DNA of 64,000 nucleotides from BJGO01 sp964640655. Its GTDB lineage: Bacteria > Bacteroidota > Bacteroidia > Chitinophagales > UBA10324. The stretch covers positions 110,630-174,629 of the forward strand of contig CAZXFT010000004.1 of NCBI GenBank assembly GCA_964640655.1. Reading direction: 5' to 3'. The notes beneath the pieces were generated by a model. It saw nothing but the letters and a program-made list of their open reading frames with translations. It searched no databases and was not told the DNA's origin. The translations under genes and the position numbers were made by a program. Below, piece by piece: positions 34,642-44,054 of this stretch. Positions within the stretch are counted from its first letter, which is position 1, and the number at the start of each line of letters is the position of its first letter.

Positions 34642-36075
34642 ATGAAAAAAATTGACCGGCTTTTACTTAAGAGTTTTATAGGGCCCTTTGTGCTTATATT
34701 CTTTATCACCCTCTTTGTGTTGGTGATGCAGTTTCTTTGGAAATACATCGATGAACTTGTTGGCAAGGGATTATCCATTAGCATTATTGGCGAGTTGTTA
34801 TTCTTGGCCTCTGCCAGCCTGGTGCCACTGGCATTACCGTTGGCTATGCTTCTGGCCTCTATGATGACCATAGGAAATTTCAGCGAACAATTTGAACTCA
34901 CAGCCTTGAAATCAAGCGGGGCCTCGTTGTTTCGGATACTGCGATCTATGTTTGTGGCATCGCTACTCATTAGCATTTCGGCTCTGTTATTTTCAAATTA
35001 TGTGCTACCGGTTGCCAATTTAAAGTTTGGTGCGTTGTTGTACGATGTCCGCCAACAAAGACCTGCACTCAACATTAAACCCGGCATTTTCAACAACGAT
35101 ATCAGCGGTGTAAGTATTCGTGTTGGAGCGAAAGACGCCGACAATCAAACCATACACGACGTATTAATATACGATCATACTTCGAATAAAGGACAGGGAA
35201 CAGTACTATATGCTAAGAAGGGAAAGATGAGCACCACTCCAGATAAGCGCTACCTGATTTTTGAATTGTTCGATGGCAATCAATACGAAGAAAACAACAC
35301 CGTTACTTCCAAGACTAAAAAGAACGAACAGGTTCGTTTTCATTTTGAACGCTGGCGTAAAGCCATTGACCTTTCCGAGTTTAGTATGACCCGCACACAG
35401 GAAAGTTTGTTTAAGGACAATTATCAGATGATGAATGTCTCGCAACTAAATTCTGCCATTGACACCATCAATATGAATATTGATCGCAGCTATTCGCAGT
35501 TAGACGAATACTTGAAACCTTACTTTGCTTTTTTATTAGACAGTACTATGTTCAATAATGAACAGGGGCAAACCAAAGAAACATTGCAACTAGATACACT
35601 TTCGCACAAAGAATTGCTGCAGGTACACCATCGTGCATTGGGCAATATCAGAAATGTGAAAGGTTATTGTTCAATTATTTCCAACGACCTCACCATCCGC
35701 ACCGATTTAATTACTCGCCATCGCATTGAGTGGCACAGAAAGTTCACGCTCTCTCTGGCCTGTATTATTTTGTTTTTCATTGGTGCACCTATGGGAGCCA
35801 TCATACGTAAAGGGGGGTTTGGATTACCATTTGTGGTGAGTATACTGTTCTTCATAGCCTATTATATGATTACAATATCGGGAGAAAAATTTGCCAAAGA
35901 GCAGGTGTTAACTGCTTTTCAGGGAATGTGGCTTTCGGTACTTCTACTGTTCCCTCTTGGTATATTCCTCACTTATAAAGCCTCGCACGATTCGGCATTG
36001 ATGAACATTGATGCCTTTACCATTCAGATAAAGAAGTGGTTTCAATTTCTATTTTATAAACGTAGAGCAGCTTGA
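34642..36075 (+). CDS. LptF/LptG family permease
   Basis: A 477-residue inner-membrane protein of the lipopolysaccharide export ABC transporter (LptB2FG). The N-terminal half-set of helices is seen in KKIDRLLLKSFIGPFVLIFFITLFVLVMQF and ASLVPLALPLAMLLASMM. A periplasmic beta-jelly-roll-type region follows (about 125-360), then three C-terminal helices, including the GAPMGAIIRKGGFGLPF motif. It would extract LPS from the inner membrane with LptB and a partner permease not in this window. It overlaps the PAP2 gene by four bases. Confidence 0.9.
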   Translation: MKKIDRLLLKSFIGPFVLIFFITLFVLVMQFLWKYIDELVGKGLSISIIGELLFLASASLVPLALPLAMLLASMMTIGNFSEQFELTALKSSGASLFRILRSMFVASLLISISALLFSNYVLPVANLKFGALLYDVRQQRPALNIKPGIFNNDISGVSIRVGAKDADNQTIHDVLIYDHTSNKGQGTVLYAKKGKMSTTPDKRYLIFELFDGNQYEENNTVTSKTKKNEQVRFHFERWRKAIDLSEFSMTRTQESLFKDNYQMMNVSQLNSAIDTINMNIDRSYSQLDEYLKPYFAFLLDSTMFNNEQGQTKETLQLDTLSHKELLQVHHRALGNIRNVKGYCSIISNDLTIRTDLITRHRIEWHRKFTLSLACIILFFIGAPMGAIIRKGGFGLPFVVSILFFIAYYMITISGEKFAKEQVLTAFQGMWLSVLLLFPLGIFLTYKASHDSALMNIDAFTIQIKKWFQFLFYKRRAA

Positions 36076-36713
36076 AAACAGGTTATAAGAAATCATATCT
36101 GATACCGGCATTCGTGTTGATACTTGCAGGTATAGCTGCATCTTATTATATTGAAAAAGGCGAACCAGAACTTTGGCTGAATGGTAAGTACAACCAATTT
36201 CTTGATTACTTCTTTTATTTCATCACTGAAATTGGAACAGGTTATTTTTTTGCATTGATAGCAGTAACATTCCTGTTTTACCGTTTCAGTATTGCATTTA
36301 CGCTCGGAATTCAAGGCATACTTGCAACACTAATCACTAACATTCTCAAGCATTTAATCTTCACCGAATCACCCAGACCGCCTTCATTTTTCACCGACCA
36401 TAGTGCGTTGCATTTCTTTCCCGGTTCACCACTTTTTTACAACAACAGTTTTCCTTCAGGACATAGTATTACCATATTGGTCTTGTGTACAACGCTTACT
36501 TTCTTTTTACCAAGCAGGTATTCGTTATTAATGTTGTTATTGGCAACATTGGTATTGATTTCCAGAATGTATTTACTTCGTCATTTCATTGTGGATGTAT
36601 CGGTTGGAGGATTTATTGGCTTAACAATTAGTGTGATTTCAACTTCGTTTCTTTTTCAATTTTTTGATAAAAAATTTGGAACAAAAACTCTTCTAACCCT
36701 GCTCAGGAAATGA
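36072..36713 (+). CDS. PAP2 family phosphatase
   Basis: A 213-residue inner-membrane phosphatase starting at a TTG that overlaps the previous stop (TTGA). The three motifs are present: KHLIFTESPRP, then PSGHS, then SRMYLLRHFIVDV. Six hydrophobic helices are visible. Likely substrates are lipid phosphates such as undecaprenyl pyrophosphate or lipid A phosphate. Its place between an LPS permease and an ArnT-like glycosyltransferase suggests lipid A or LPS modification, which is an inference from context. Confidence 0.88.
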   Translation: MKTGYKKSYLIPAFVLILAGIAASYYIEKGEPELWLNGKYNQFLDYFFYFITEIGTGYFFALIAVTFLFYRFSIAFTLGIQGILATLITNILKHLIFTESPRPPSFFTDHSALHFFPGSPLFYNNSFPSGHSITILVLCTTLTFFLPSRYSLLMLLLATLVLISRMYLLRHFIVDVSVGGFIGLTISVISTSFLFQFFDKKFGTKTLLTLLRK

Positions 36714-38299
36714 ATAAGATTGACAGGAATTATATCTATATCACCTTAGTATCTGCTATTTTATTATGCACAGGTATAGGCAGCGTTCAACTTTTCGATT
36801 GGGACGAAATCAATTTTGCCGAATGTGCCCGAGAAATGCTGGTACTCGGTGATTATAGCAGGCCGCAAATCGCTTTTCAACCATTTTGGGAAAAGCCACC
36901 TTTATTCATTTGGATACAGGCATTGAGTATGAACATGTTCGGTATTAATGAGTTTGCGGTTCGATTTCCAAATGCCATAATCGGTTTGCTGGCATTATTG
37001 GTGATTTATAACATTGGTAAGCACCGTTTTGATACCCAGACTGGATTATTGTGGTGCTTTCTTTATGCAGGTTCTTATTTATCGTTTTTCTATTTCAAAT
37101 CCGGAATTATAGATCCACTTTTTAACCTACTCATGTTTTTATCAATCTACTATCTGAGTACACATAGTAATAAAAATTTGATTATTGCTGGGTTACTTAC
37201 CGGCCTTGCAGTAATGACCAAGGGCCCCGTGGCCTGGATTGTTGTTGGCGGAAGTTGGTTGGTATATATCATAGTAAATAGGCTTTTCAGCATCAAGCAG
37301 GTTAAGTATATGATAATCTGGTTTATTACATCGTTAAGCGTTACTGCACTATGGTTTGGCTATGAAACATATAAACACGGCAGTTGGTTTGTAATAACAT
37401 TTATTGAGTACCAGATTCGTCTGCTTACCACACCTGATTCAGGGCACGGCGGTTTTTTATTCTATCATTGGGTAATACTGCTGGTAGGTATGTTACCTGC
37501 TTCGGTTTATTTCATTGCCTACTTATTAGGTGGCCGATTCAAGTTATGGAGTGATTTAGATAAAATGATGTTCATCTCGTTTTGGTTGGTTTTGGTACTG
37601 TTTACTTTGGTTAAAACCAAGATTGTGCACTATTCATCCTTTTGCTACTACCCGCTCACACTACTTGCGGCTCGCTATATCAGTACGCAAATTCAACATC
37701 AGATTTCATTTAAACGAGTGTACCATCTTGCTACATCAGCTTTGATGATTATGGTGCTGGTGGTTACTGCCTTTATTTACCTTGCTTCTCATCCACAATT
37801 ACTGATACCCTATATCAAAGACAGCTTTGCTGTTGCCAACCTTGAAACTCAAGTTGAATGGCCTAATACACTTTACATTATTCCAGTCGCTACTTTAATA
37901 GTCTTATTACTTTCATTGTTTGTAAAACAATTGAAATTCGTTGTTTATATGCAGGCAAGCGTTAACACTTTGTTTTTATACCTGCTGATGTTACTCATCA
38001 TACCTCGCGTAGAAAGTATATCTCAGGCTGCCTACATTAAGATGTGCAGGAATTACGCTACAAATGGCGCTATATTAATGCCATATGGGTTCAAAAGCTA
38101 TGCACATTTATTTTATGGCAGATTAACTCCCGAACAATGCCGATACACGGCTGAAGAGTTGCTAAACAATACAAAGATCAGCGGCAACAAGTATTTGATT
38201 TGTAAAAAAGGTAAGGAGAATGAGTTGCTGTCCTTGCCGTCGGTAAAGCTAATTCAATCGGAAAATGGTTACTTTCTATTTCAGGTTAAAAATGAGTGA
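36710..38299 (+). CDS. ArnT/PMT-like membrane glycosyltransferase
   Basis: A 529-residue GT-C fold glycosyltransferase. The first periplasmic loop carries the acidic pair FDWDEINFAECARE at about 28-41, which matches the catalytic Asp-Glu motif of the family, followed by RPQIAFQPFWEKPPLFIW. About 11-12 membrane helices follow, with a small C-terminal periplasmic domain from about 430. It should transfer a sugar from a polyprenyl-phosphate donor to lipid A or another envelope acceptor. It overlaps the PAP2 gene by four bases (ATGA), so the two are translationally coupled. Confidence 0.87.
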   Translation: MNKIDRNYIYITLVSAILLCTGIGSVQLFDWDEINFAECAREMLVLGDYSRPQIAFQPFWEKPPLFIWIQALSMNMFGINEFAVRFPNAIIGLLALLVIYNIGKHRFDTQTGLLWCFLYAGSYLSFFYFKSGIIDPLFNLLMFLSIYYLSTHSNKNLIIAGLLTGLAVMTKGPVAWIVVGGSWLVYIIVNRLFSIKQVKYMIIWFITSLSVTALWFGYETYKHGSWFVITFIEYQIRLLTTPDSGHGGFLFYHWVILLVGMLPASVYFIAYLLGGRFKLWSDLDKMMFISFWLVLVLFTLVKTKIVHYSSFCYYPLTLLAARYISTQIQHQISFKRVYHLATSALMIMVLVVTAFIYLASHPQLLIPYIKDSFAVANLETQVEWPNTLYIIPVATLIVLLLSLFVKQLKFVVYMQASVNTLFLYLLMLLIIPRVESISQAAYIKMCRNYATNGAILMPYGFKSYAHLFYGRLTPEQCRYTAEELLNNTKISGNKYLICKKGKENELLSLPSVKLIQSENGYFLFQVKNE

Positions 38300-38377
38300 T
38301 ATCGAGATTATTGGAGCATAATGAATTCATATATAATTAGTTTGTACCTGAAGAACTCTGCTTAAAATATTGTGTTA

Positions 38378-38385
38378 TATTTTTG
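38378..38385 (+). promoter_or_regulatory. -7 element of the ccmE operon
   Basis: TATTTTTG matches TAnnTTTG and ends nine bases before the ccmE ATG. No TTG lies at 19 bases. It is the only promoter-like match in the 95-base gap after the glycosyltransferase gene. Confidence 0.5.
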
Positions 38386-38394
38386 CCTTCATAA

Positions 38395-38808
38395 ATGAAA
38401 AAAACACACATTGTATTGCTGATTGTAATTGCCATTCTGATTGGCTTTATTATTAGTATTGCTTCAGACTACAGTCATTATGAATCGTTCAAGACCTTAG
38501 GCGAAAACAGCACCAAAGAATATCAAGTGGTAGGCTTTCTGGTAAAAGAAAAAGAGGTCACCTATAACCCTGAGGTGGATGCCAACAGACTGGAATTTTT
38601 TATGCGCGATAACGACGGCGAAGTGCGCAAGGTTATATTCCTCGGTAGCAAACCACAGGATTTTGAGCGTAGTGAACAAATAGTACTCACCGGTAAGATG
38701 AAGGATAACACATTTCTTGCTTCATCATTACTAATGAAATGTCCGTCGAAGTATAAGAACAACGAAATGGAAATGCAGGAATTTAAAGCACAGGTAAAGG
38801 AGAATTGA
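38395..38808 (+). CDS. ccmE: Cytochrome c maturation protein CcmE, Cys-type
   Basis: A 137-residue haem chaperone with one N-terminal membrane anchor (about 5-24) and a periplasmic OB-fold domain (about 42-115: YQVVGFLVKEKEVTYNPE, then LEFFMRDNDGEVRKVIFLG). In the best-known CcmE the haem-binding motif is HxxxY. Here the position reads CPSKY (Cys116...Tyr120), the CxxxY variant known from some bacteria and archaea. It would carry haem to the CcmF-like synthetase encoded directly downstream. Confidence 0.88.
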   Translation: MKKTHIVLLIVIAILIGFIISIASDYSHYESFKTLGENSTKEYQVVGFLVKEKEVTYNPEVDANRLEFFMRDNDGEVRKVIFLGSKPQDFERSEQIVLTGKMKDNTFLASSLLMKCPSKYKNNEMEMQEFKAQVKEN

Positions 38809-38811
38809 TTG

Positions 38812-41250
38812 ATGCAATTTGAAGGAGAAACCCTTTGGCCGGGAATAGTTGGTCAGTTAAGCATATTCACAGTATTTATCACAGCACTGCTTTCATCGGT
38901 TGCTTATTATCTGTCCGTAAAAAAGAAAGATGAAATCAGTGAGTATTCTAGCTGGCTTAGAGCAGCTAACATTTTTTCGCTTATCAATGCCGCAGGAATT
39001 TTTGCCATCTTCATTACACTCTATTATATAATTTCCAATCATCTGTTCGAATACCGTTATGCATGGGAGCATTCCAATTTGCAATTGGATACCAAATACT
39101 TGCTCAGTTGTTTCTGGGAAGGACAGGAAGGATCATTCCTACTTTGGATGATATGGAATGCGGTGTTATCGCTTATTTTATTAAGATACTCCGGCACATG
39201 GAAGCCTTATGTAATGTTTGTATTTATGGCTGTGCAGTTATTTCTTGCTTCTATGTTATTAGGAATACACATAGGTGAAATAAAAATTGGTTCTTCACCT
39301 TTTATGTTGCTGCGCGATCATTTTGCCGATGCACCAATTTTTAAGCGCAGCGATTATCTATCCTTTATCAAAGATGGCAACGGACTCAATCCATTGTTAC
39401 AGAATTACTGGATGGTGATTCATCCGCCAACACTGTTTCTAGGTTTTGCCAGCACACTAATTCCTTTTGCATACGCTGTGGGTGCATTGTGGCGCAAAGA
39501 TTTTAATTCATGGGTTCAACCAACCATCACCTGGTCGTTGTTTTCTACAGCTATACTTGGCACAGGTATTATGATGGGGGCTGCCTGGGCTTACGAATCG
39601 CTCACCTTTGGAGGTTACTGGGCCTGGGATCCGGTTGAAAATGCATCACTTGTTCCCTGGCTGATTCTTATCGCTGGACTTCACACCTTACTGGTCTATA
39701 AAAAAACGGGTCATTCACTGCGCATTACTTTAGTCTTTTTCATTCTCACTTTCATCCTCATTTTGTACTCTACGTTCTTAACAAGAAGCGGCATACTTGG
39801 TGAAACCTCTGTACATGCTTTTACCGACTTAGGTATGAGCGGACAATTGGTGATATACATGGCAGCATTGAGTATCCCAGCGTTGTTGCTTTTTGTATAT
39901 AGATATAAGTCAATGCCTAAACAGGAAAAAGAAGAGCACATATACAGCCGAGAGTTTTGGATGTTCATTGGCTCGCTAATGCTGATGCTTTCATCATTGC
40001 AGATTATTTTCACTACATCCATACCGGTATTTAACAAAGTGTTGGGAACGGAGTGGGCACCTCCAACAGATGTTGTGGAGCACTATAACAAGTGGCAGAT
40101 TCCGTTTGTAATTGTTATCAGCATTTTAGCTACGGCAACTTTATTCCTCAAGTTCAAGAAAACTGATGTCAAATATTTTGCTTTGAAACTGGGATTAACT
40201 ATTATGGCATCTATAGTCGTTACAGCAATAGCTTCCTATTACTCAGAGATTGAACACTTCGCCTATCAGGCTTTTTTATTCTCCGGTGTATATGCTGTTA
40301 TTGCCAATGCCTACTATTTTGTTGATGTGCTTTCGGGTAAATGGAAAGTGTCTGGTCCGGCATTAGGGCATTTCGGTTTTGGATTAATGCTGATTGGAAT
40401 ATTAATTTCATCATACAACAAGCGTGTGGTTTCACGAAATACCTTGGGTATAGATTTCGGAAAAGAATTTGACGATCAGGCAAAGCGTGAAAACATGTTG
40501 TTGTATAAGGGAGTATCGTCTCAACTTGGGCCATACACGGTTACTTATATAGGAGACTCTACACAAGCACCCAACACTTATTATAAAGTTCATTACGTTC
40601 GATTCGATTCAGTTTCTAATAAAATCAAAGAAGAATTTTTTCTGCATCCTAATGCACAGGTGAATCCAAAAATGGGACTTATATCAAATCCTGACACTCG
40701 GCACTACTGGAATAAAGACATATATACTCATGTAACTTCTGTTCCTGATCGCAGCAAACAGGAAGAACCTAGCAATGATAAATTCAAAGATCATGTGTTG
40801 CACGTAGGTGATACCATATTCACCTCAAAATATTTTGTGCTATTAGAGCGGGTTGATAAGGTTACAGAAGCTGATGATAAAACCGTCTTACCTAATGATA
40901 TTGCAGTACGTGCACATTTAAGCATACGCACACTTACCGGTTTTCAAACTACTGCTGAGCCCCTCTTTATTATCCGCAACAGTCGTATTGTATCTGAGTT
41001 AAAGTCAATGCCTGAGTTAGGTTTGAATTTCAGATTCACTAATATCAACCCAAGCGATGAAACCTTTATTATTAGTGTGGCAGAGACCGATGCCATTCCG
41101 GATTACATCGTTATGAAAGCAATTGTTTTTCCGCAAATCAACCTTCTTTGGCTGGGTTTTGTATTGATGATATTAGGTTTTGTTGTGAGTATAATTCGCA
41201 TATTTATGAAGCAAAAAAACAAAGCACTTCTTGCAGATAAAGCCTCTTAA
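38812..41250 (+). CDS. ccmF: Cytochrome c haem lyase CcmF/CcsA
   Basis: 812 residues from the ATG at 38812, preceded by AAAGGAG, one of the few good ribosome-binding sites here; a TTG three bases earlier was rejected. About 15 membrane helices are visible. The WWD haem-handling motif is GGYWAWDPVENASLVPW at about 263-279. Conserved histidines include IHPPTLF and the segment before EHFAYQAF. The C-terminal 250 residues are mainly periplasmic. It should join haem, delivered by CcmE, to CxxCH apocytochromes in the periplasm. Confidence 0.93.
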   Translation: MQFEGETLWPGIVGQLSIFTVFITALLSSVAYYLSVKKKDEISEYSSWLRAANIFSLINAAGIFAIFITLYYIISNHLFEYRYAWEHSNLQLDTKYLLSCFWEGQEGSFLLWMIWNAVLSLILLRYSGTWKPYVMFVFMAVQLFLASMLLGIHIGEIKIGSSPFMLLRDHFADAPIFKRSDYLSFIKDGNGLNPLLQNYWMVIHPPTLFLGFASTLIPFAYAVGALWRKDFNSWVQPTITWSLFSTAILGTGIMMGAAWAYESLTFGGYWAWDPVENASLVPWLILIAGLHTLLVYKKTGHSLRITLVFFILTFILILYSTFLTRSGILGETSVHAFTDLGMSGQLVIYMAALSIPALLLFVYRYKSMPKQEKEEHIYSREFWMFIGSLMLMLSSLQIIFTTSIPVFNKVLGTEWAPPTDVVEHYNKWQIPFVIVISILATATLFLKFKKTDVKYFALKLGLTIMASIVVTAIASYYSEIEHFAYQAFLFSGVYAVIANAYYFVDVLSGKWKVSGPALGHFGFGLMLIGILISSYNKRVVSRNTLGIDFGKEFDDQAKRENMLLYKGVSSQLGPYTVTYIGDSTQAPNTYYKVHYVRFDSVSNKIKEEFFLHPNAQVNPKMGLISNPDTRHYWNKDIYTHVTSVPDRSKQEEPSNDKFKDHVLHVGDTIFTSKYFVLLERVDKVTEADDKTVLPNDIAVRAHLSIRTLTGFQTTAEPLFIIRNSRIVSELKSMPELGLNFRFTNINPSDETFIISVAETDAIPDYIVMKAIVFPQINLLWLGFVLMILGFVVSIIRIFMKQKNKALLADKAS

Positions 41251-42010
41251 TATCAGCATCATCGGGTTAGGAAATGTTGGTCATCATTTTGCAATTCAGT
41301 TATTTAAAGCAGGTTACAACATACATCAGGTTTGCAGCCGCAATGAACATGCGGTTAAAACCGCAGAACAGTGTTACGCTCAGTTATGCTCTGATGTGAG
41401 CGAGTTAGATGGTGAAGCCGATGTTTATATTTTTTGTGTGCAGGACGATAAAATTGCTGAAGCAACATTGCATACAAATGTTTCTGGCAAGTTGTTTTTA
41501 CACACTTCAGCAAGTGCCGATACTGTTCCTGTATTCACCGATAACACATTTGGCGTCTTGTATCCATTGCAAACTTTCAGCAGGAATATTGAAATGTCGT
41601 TTAAGGAAATTCCTTTTTTTATTGCTGCTGAAAATGAAAATTCATTGTTGACTATACGACAGATTGCATCCTCGCTGAGCAATCAAGTATATGATGTTAG
41701 CGATCAGGAACGCTTGGGCTTACACGTGGCAGCAGTATTTGCCAATAATTTTTCAAACTATATGTTGTTAGCAGCTTCAGAAATATGTAAAAGCAACAAT
41801 CTGAATTTTGATGTTCTGAAACCCTTGATACAACAAACTATGGAGAGGGCTTTGCAGCATAATCCTGCTGAAGTACAAACCGGACCTGCTATGCGAGGTG
41901 ATTCAAAAACCATTGCTAGACATCTGCAATATTTGCATCAGCATCACCCTCAATGGGAGGATCTTTACCAATTGATTACTCACCGTATTATTGAAATGAA
42001 TAAGATATGA
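41231..42010 (+). CDS. DUF2520 Rossmann-fold oxidoreductase
   Basis: A 259-residue protein. The N-terminal dinucleotide-binding fold begins almost at once (ISIIGLGNVGHHFAIQLF). The C-terminal helical DUF2520 domain includes GLHVAAVFANNFSNYMLLAA and GPAMRGDSKTIARHL, like 6-phosphogluconate-dehydrogenase-type dimerisation domains. The TTG start lies 20 bases inside ccmF and is the only plausible start before the nucleotide-binding loop. The substrate is unknown, and the following kdsC gene overlaps by four bases. Confidence 0.82.
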   Translation: MQIKPLNISIIGLGNVGHHFAIQLFKAGYNIHQVCSRNEHAVKTAEQCYAQLCSDVSELDGEADVYIFCVQDDKIAEATLHTNVSGKLFLHTSASADTVPVFTDNTFGVLYPLQTFSRNIEMSFKEIPFFIAAENENSLLTIRQIASSLSNQVYDVSDQERLGLHVAAVFANNFSNYMLLAASEICKSNNLNFDVLKPLIQQTMERALQHNPAEVQTGPAMRGDSKTIARHLQYLHQHHPQWEDLYQLITHRIIEMNKI

Positions 42011-42513
42011 GCTCCGACAAAAATTTACTACAGGTATTCTCTAACATTCGTGTGTTCGTGTTAGATATGGATGGTGTACTTACCGATGGGAAATTGCTTG
42101 TAACTGATAACGGCGAGGAACAGCGTTCTATGAATATAAAGGACGGATATGCTTTAGTACAGGCTATAAGTCATCAGCACGATGTAGTCATAATCAGTGG
42201 TTCTAAAAGCGAAGGTGTGCGCCGCCGTTTGGAGAGATTAGGTGTTCGTTATATATATATGGGTGTGCACGATAAATTGACTGTTTTAACCGAATGGACT
42301 TTGGCCAATCAGGTGAAACCTGAGAATATTTTGTACATGGGTGATGATGTGCCGGACATTCACGCTATGAAAAGTGTTGGGCTGAGTGCTTGTCCTGCCG
42401 ATGCTGTTCAGGATGTCATTGAAACAGCACAATATATTTCACCATTCAATGGCGGGCATGGTTGTGTGCGTGACGTGATTGAAAAAGTATTGAAATTAAA
42501 AGGCGTGTGGTAA
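42007..42513 (+). CDS. kdsC: 3-deoxy-D-manno-octulosonate 8-phosphate phosphatase KdsC
   Basis: A 168-residue HAD-family phosphatase that forms free Kdo for LPS core synthesis. Motif I is FVLDMDGVLTDG with the two catalytic Asp residues. Motif II is VIISGSKS, and motif III/IV is ILYMGDDVPDIHAM. The short, cap-less type C0 plan and length match KdsC. It overlaps the upstream gene by four bases. Its presence shows that the organism makes Kdo, in line with the LPS permease earlier in the window. Confidence 0.92.
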   Translation: MSSDKNLLQVFSNIRVFVLDMDGVLTDGKLLVTDNGEEQRSMNIKDGYALVQAISHQHDVVIISGSKSEGVRRRLERLGVRYIYMGVHDKLTVLTEWTLANQVKPENILYMGDDVPDIHAMKSVGLSACPADAVQDVIETAQYISPFNGGHGCVRDVIEKVLKLKGVW

Positions 42514-42528
42514 TATAGCTGACCCTAT

Positions 42529-43476
42529 ATGCATAAACTTATCACGTATCTGAAACTTTTCCGTTCCGGAAACTTATTATTTATCATACTTACACAGTTT
42601 GCATTACATACTTTTCTAATTGTTCCAACTCTTCAGGATAACGGTTTACAATCGGTGATGAGTCAATTGGATCTGGCATTGCTTATTTTAAGTACAGTAC
42701 TTATTGCGGCTGGAGGTTACGTCATCAACGACTACTTTGATGTCAACATGGACACGATTAACAAACCTGATAAGCTTTATATCAGTAAGAGCGTTCATCG
42801 ACGCGAAGCAATCTTGTTGCATCAGATATTTTCAGGAACTGCTGTAGTAATAGGTATTTATTTGGCATGGCATTGTGGCAATATTAAATTGCTTATGGTG
42901 CAGCCTATTACTATAGCCTTTCTATGGTTTTATTCAACCGGATATAAAAAGCAACCTTTTCTCGGTAATGTATTAGTATCATTTCTCACCGGCTTTGTTG
43001 TCATACTCACTGTGTTGTATGAAACACCTTTGTTCCATCCTGAAACCGAAGCTGAATACATGGCTGCCTATGCAATTTTTATTCGTGTCTTTTATTATTT
43101 TCTGTTTGCATTCTTAGTAAGTATGATGCGCGAGATAGTCAAAGACATGGAAGATGCAGAAGGAGATGAGCGCTATGGTTGTAGAACATTACCCATTATT
43201 TGGGGAATACAGGCATCCAAGAGGGTAGTTTATGTAATTGCACTTTTTGTTATGCTGTTAATTATTCAGGTTCAGCAAGTACCTTCTGAGAATGGAGATT
43301 ATCTCACTGTAATTTATCTGATGCAAACGATTCAACTCCCATTGGCCGTGGCGTTGTGGAAGTTATATACTGCTGATTCCAAGAAATATTATAAGCAAGT
43401 GAGTATGTTACTGAAACTGGTTATGCTGATGGGTATACTTACTATTTTTTATTTCTACTTTTTAATGAGCCGTTGA
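42529..43476 (+). CDS. UbiA-family prenyltransferase
   Basis: A 315-residue membrane prenyltransferase with about eight to nine helices. Both Asp-rich motifs are present: NDYFDVNMDTINKPDK (about 67-82) and DMEDAEGDERYG (about 206-217). Bacteroidota copies in this position are often labelled geranylgeranylglycerol-phosphate geranylgeranyltransferase, but the acceptor has not been shown by the sequence. It lies 15 bases after kdsC, and its stop codon overlaps the maf start by one base. Confidence 0.88.
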   Translation: MHKLITYLKLFRSGNLLFIILTQFALHTFLIVPTLQDNGLQSVMSQLDLALLILSTVLIAAGGYVINDYFDVNMDTINKPDKLYISKSVHRREAILLHQIFSGTAVVIGIYLAWHCGNIKLLMVQPITIAFLWFYSTGYKKQPFLGNVLVSFLTGFVVILTVLYETPLFHPETEAEYMAAYAIFIRVFYYFLFAFLVSMMREIVKDMEDAEGDERYGCRTLPIIWGIQASKRVVYVIALFVMLLIIQVQQVPSENGDYLTVIYLMQTIQLPLAVALWKLYTADSKKYYKQVSMLLKLVMLMGILTIFYFYFLMSR

Positions 43477-44054
43477 TGATTCAATATACTTCTGTCCCTT
43501 ATAAAATATCGCTGGCATCCAAATCACCTCGTCGCCACGAGTTATTGCGTACGGCAGGTATTGAGTTTGAGTTTATTGAGATAGATACAGATGAGTCTTT
43601 TTCTGAAGAGCTCGATTGTACAATAGTGCCTGAATTCTTAGCTGAAAAAAAAGCAGATGCAGTTCGCACATTGCAAGAAAATGAACTTCTCATCACTGCT
43701 GATACAGTTGTGATACTGGATAATGAGATTTTTAATAAACCTTCGGATAAGGATGAAGCGATGCAAATGTTGTTGCGATTATCCGGCAAAACGCATATAG
43801 TTGTTACAGGTGTTTGTTTGAAAAGCAGTAAGCACAAACATATTTTTTCTGAACATACCGAAGTTACCTTTTTCGAAATAAGTGAAAAACAGGCTGAATT
43901 TTATATTGAGAATTTCAATCCATTTGACAAAGCGGGTAGCTATGGCATTCAGGACTGGATTGGTGTTACAAGTATTCAAAATATTAACGGCTGTTATTTT
44001 AATGTGATGGGCTTACCCGTGAGCCGCTTACTGAGGGAGCTAAGTGCCTTCTGA
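43476..44054 (+). CDS. maf: Maf-family nucleotide pyrophosphatase
   Basis: 192 residues from the ATG at 43476 (TGATG overlap with the previous stop); a TTG one codon earlier is possible. The substrate motif SLASKSPRRHELL opens the protein. ITADTVVILDNEIFNKPSDKDEA and the later DKAGSYGIQDW complete the active site. Family members hydrolyse dTTP, UTP or modified nucleotides and act as house-cleaning enzymes. It is the last gene of the run from ccmE and overlaps the convergent rhomboid gene by 15 bases. Confidence 0.92.
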   Translation: MIQYTSVPYKISLASKSPRRHELLRTAGIEFEFIEIDTDESFSEELDCTIVPEFLAEKKADAVRTLQENELLITADTVVILDNEIFNKPSDKDEAMQMLLRLSGKTHIVVTGVCLKSSKHKHIFSEHTEVTFFEISEKQAEFYIENFNPFDKAGSYGIQDWIGVTSIQNINGCYFNVMGLPVSRLLRELSAF

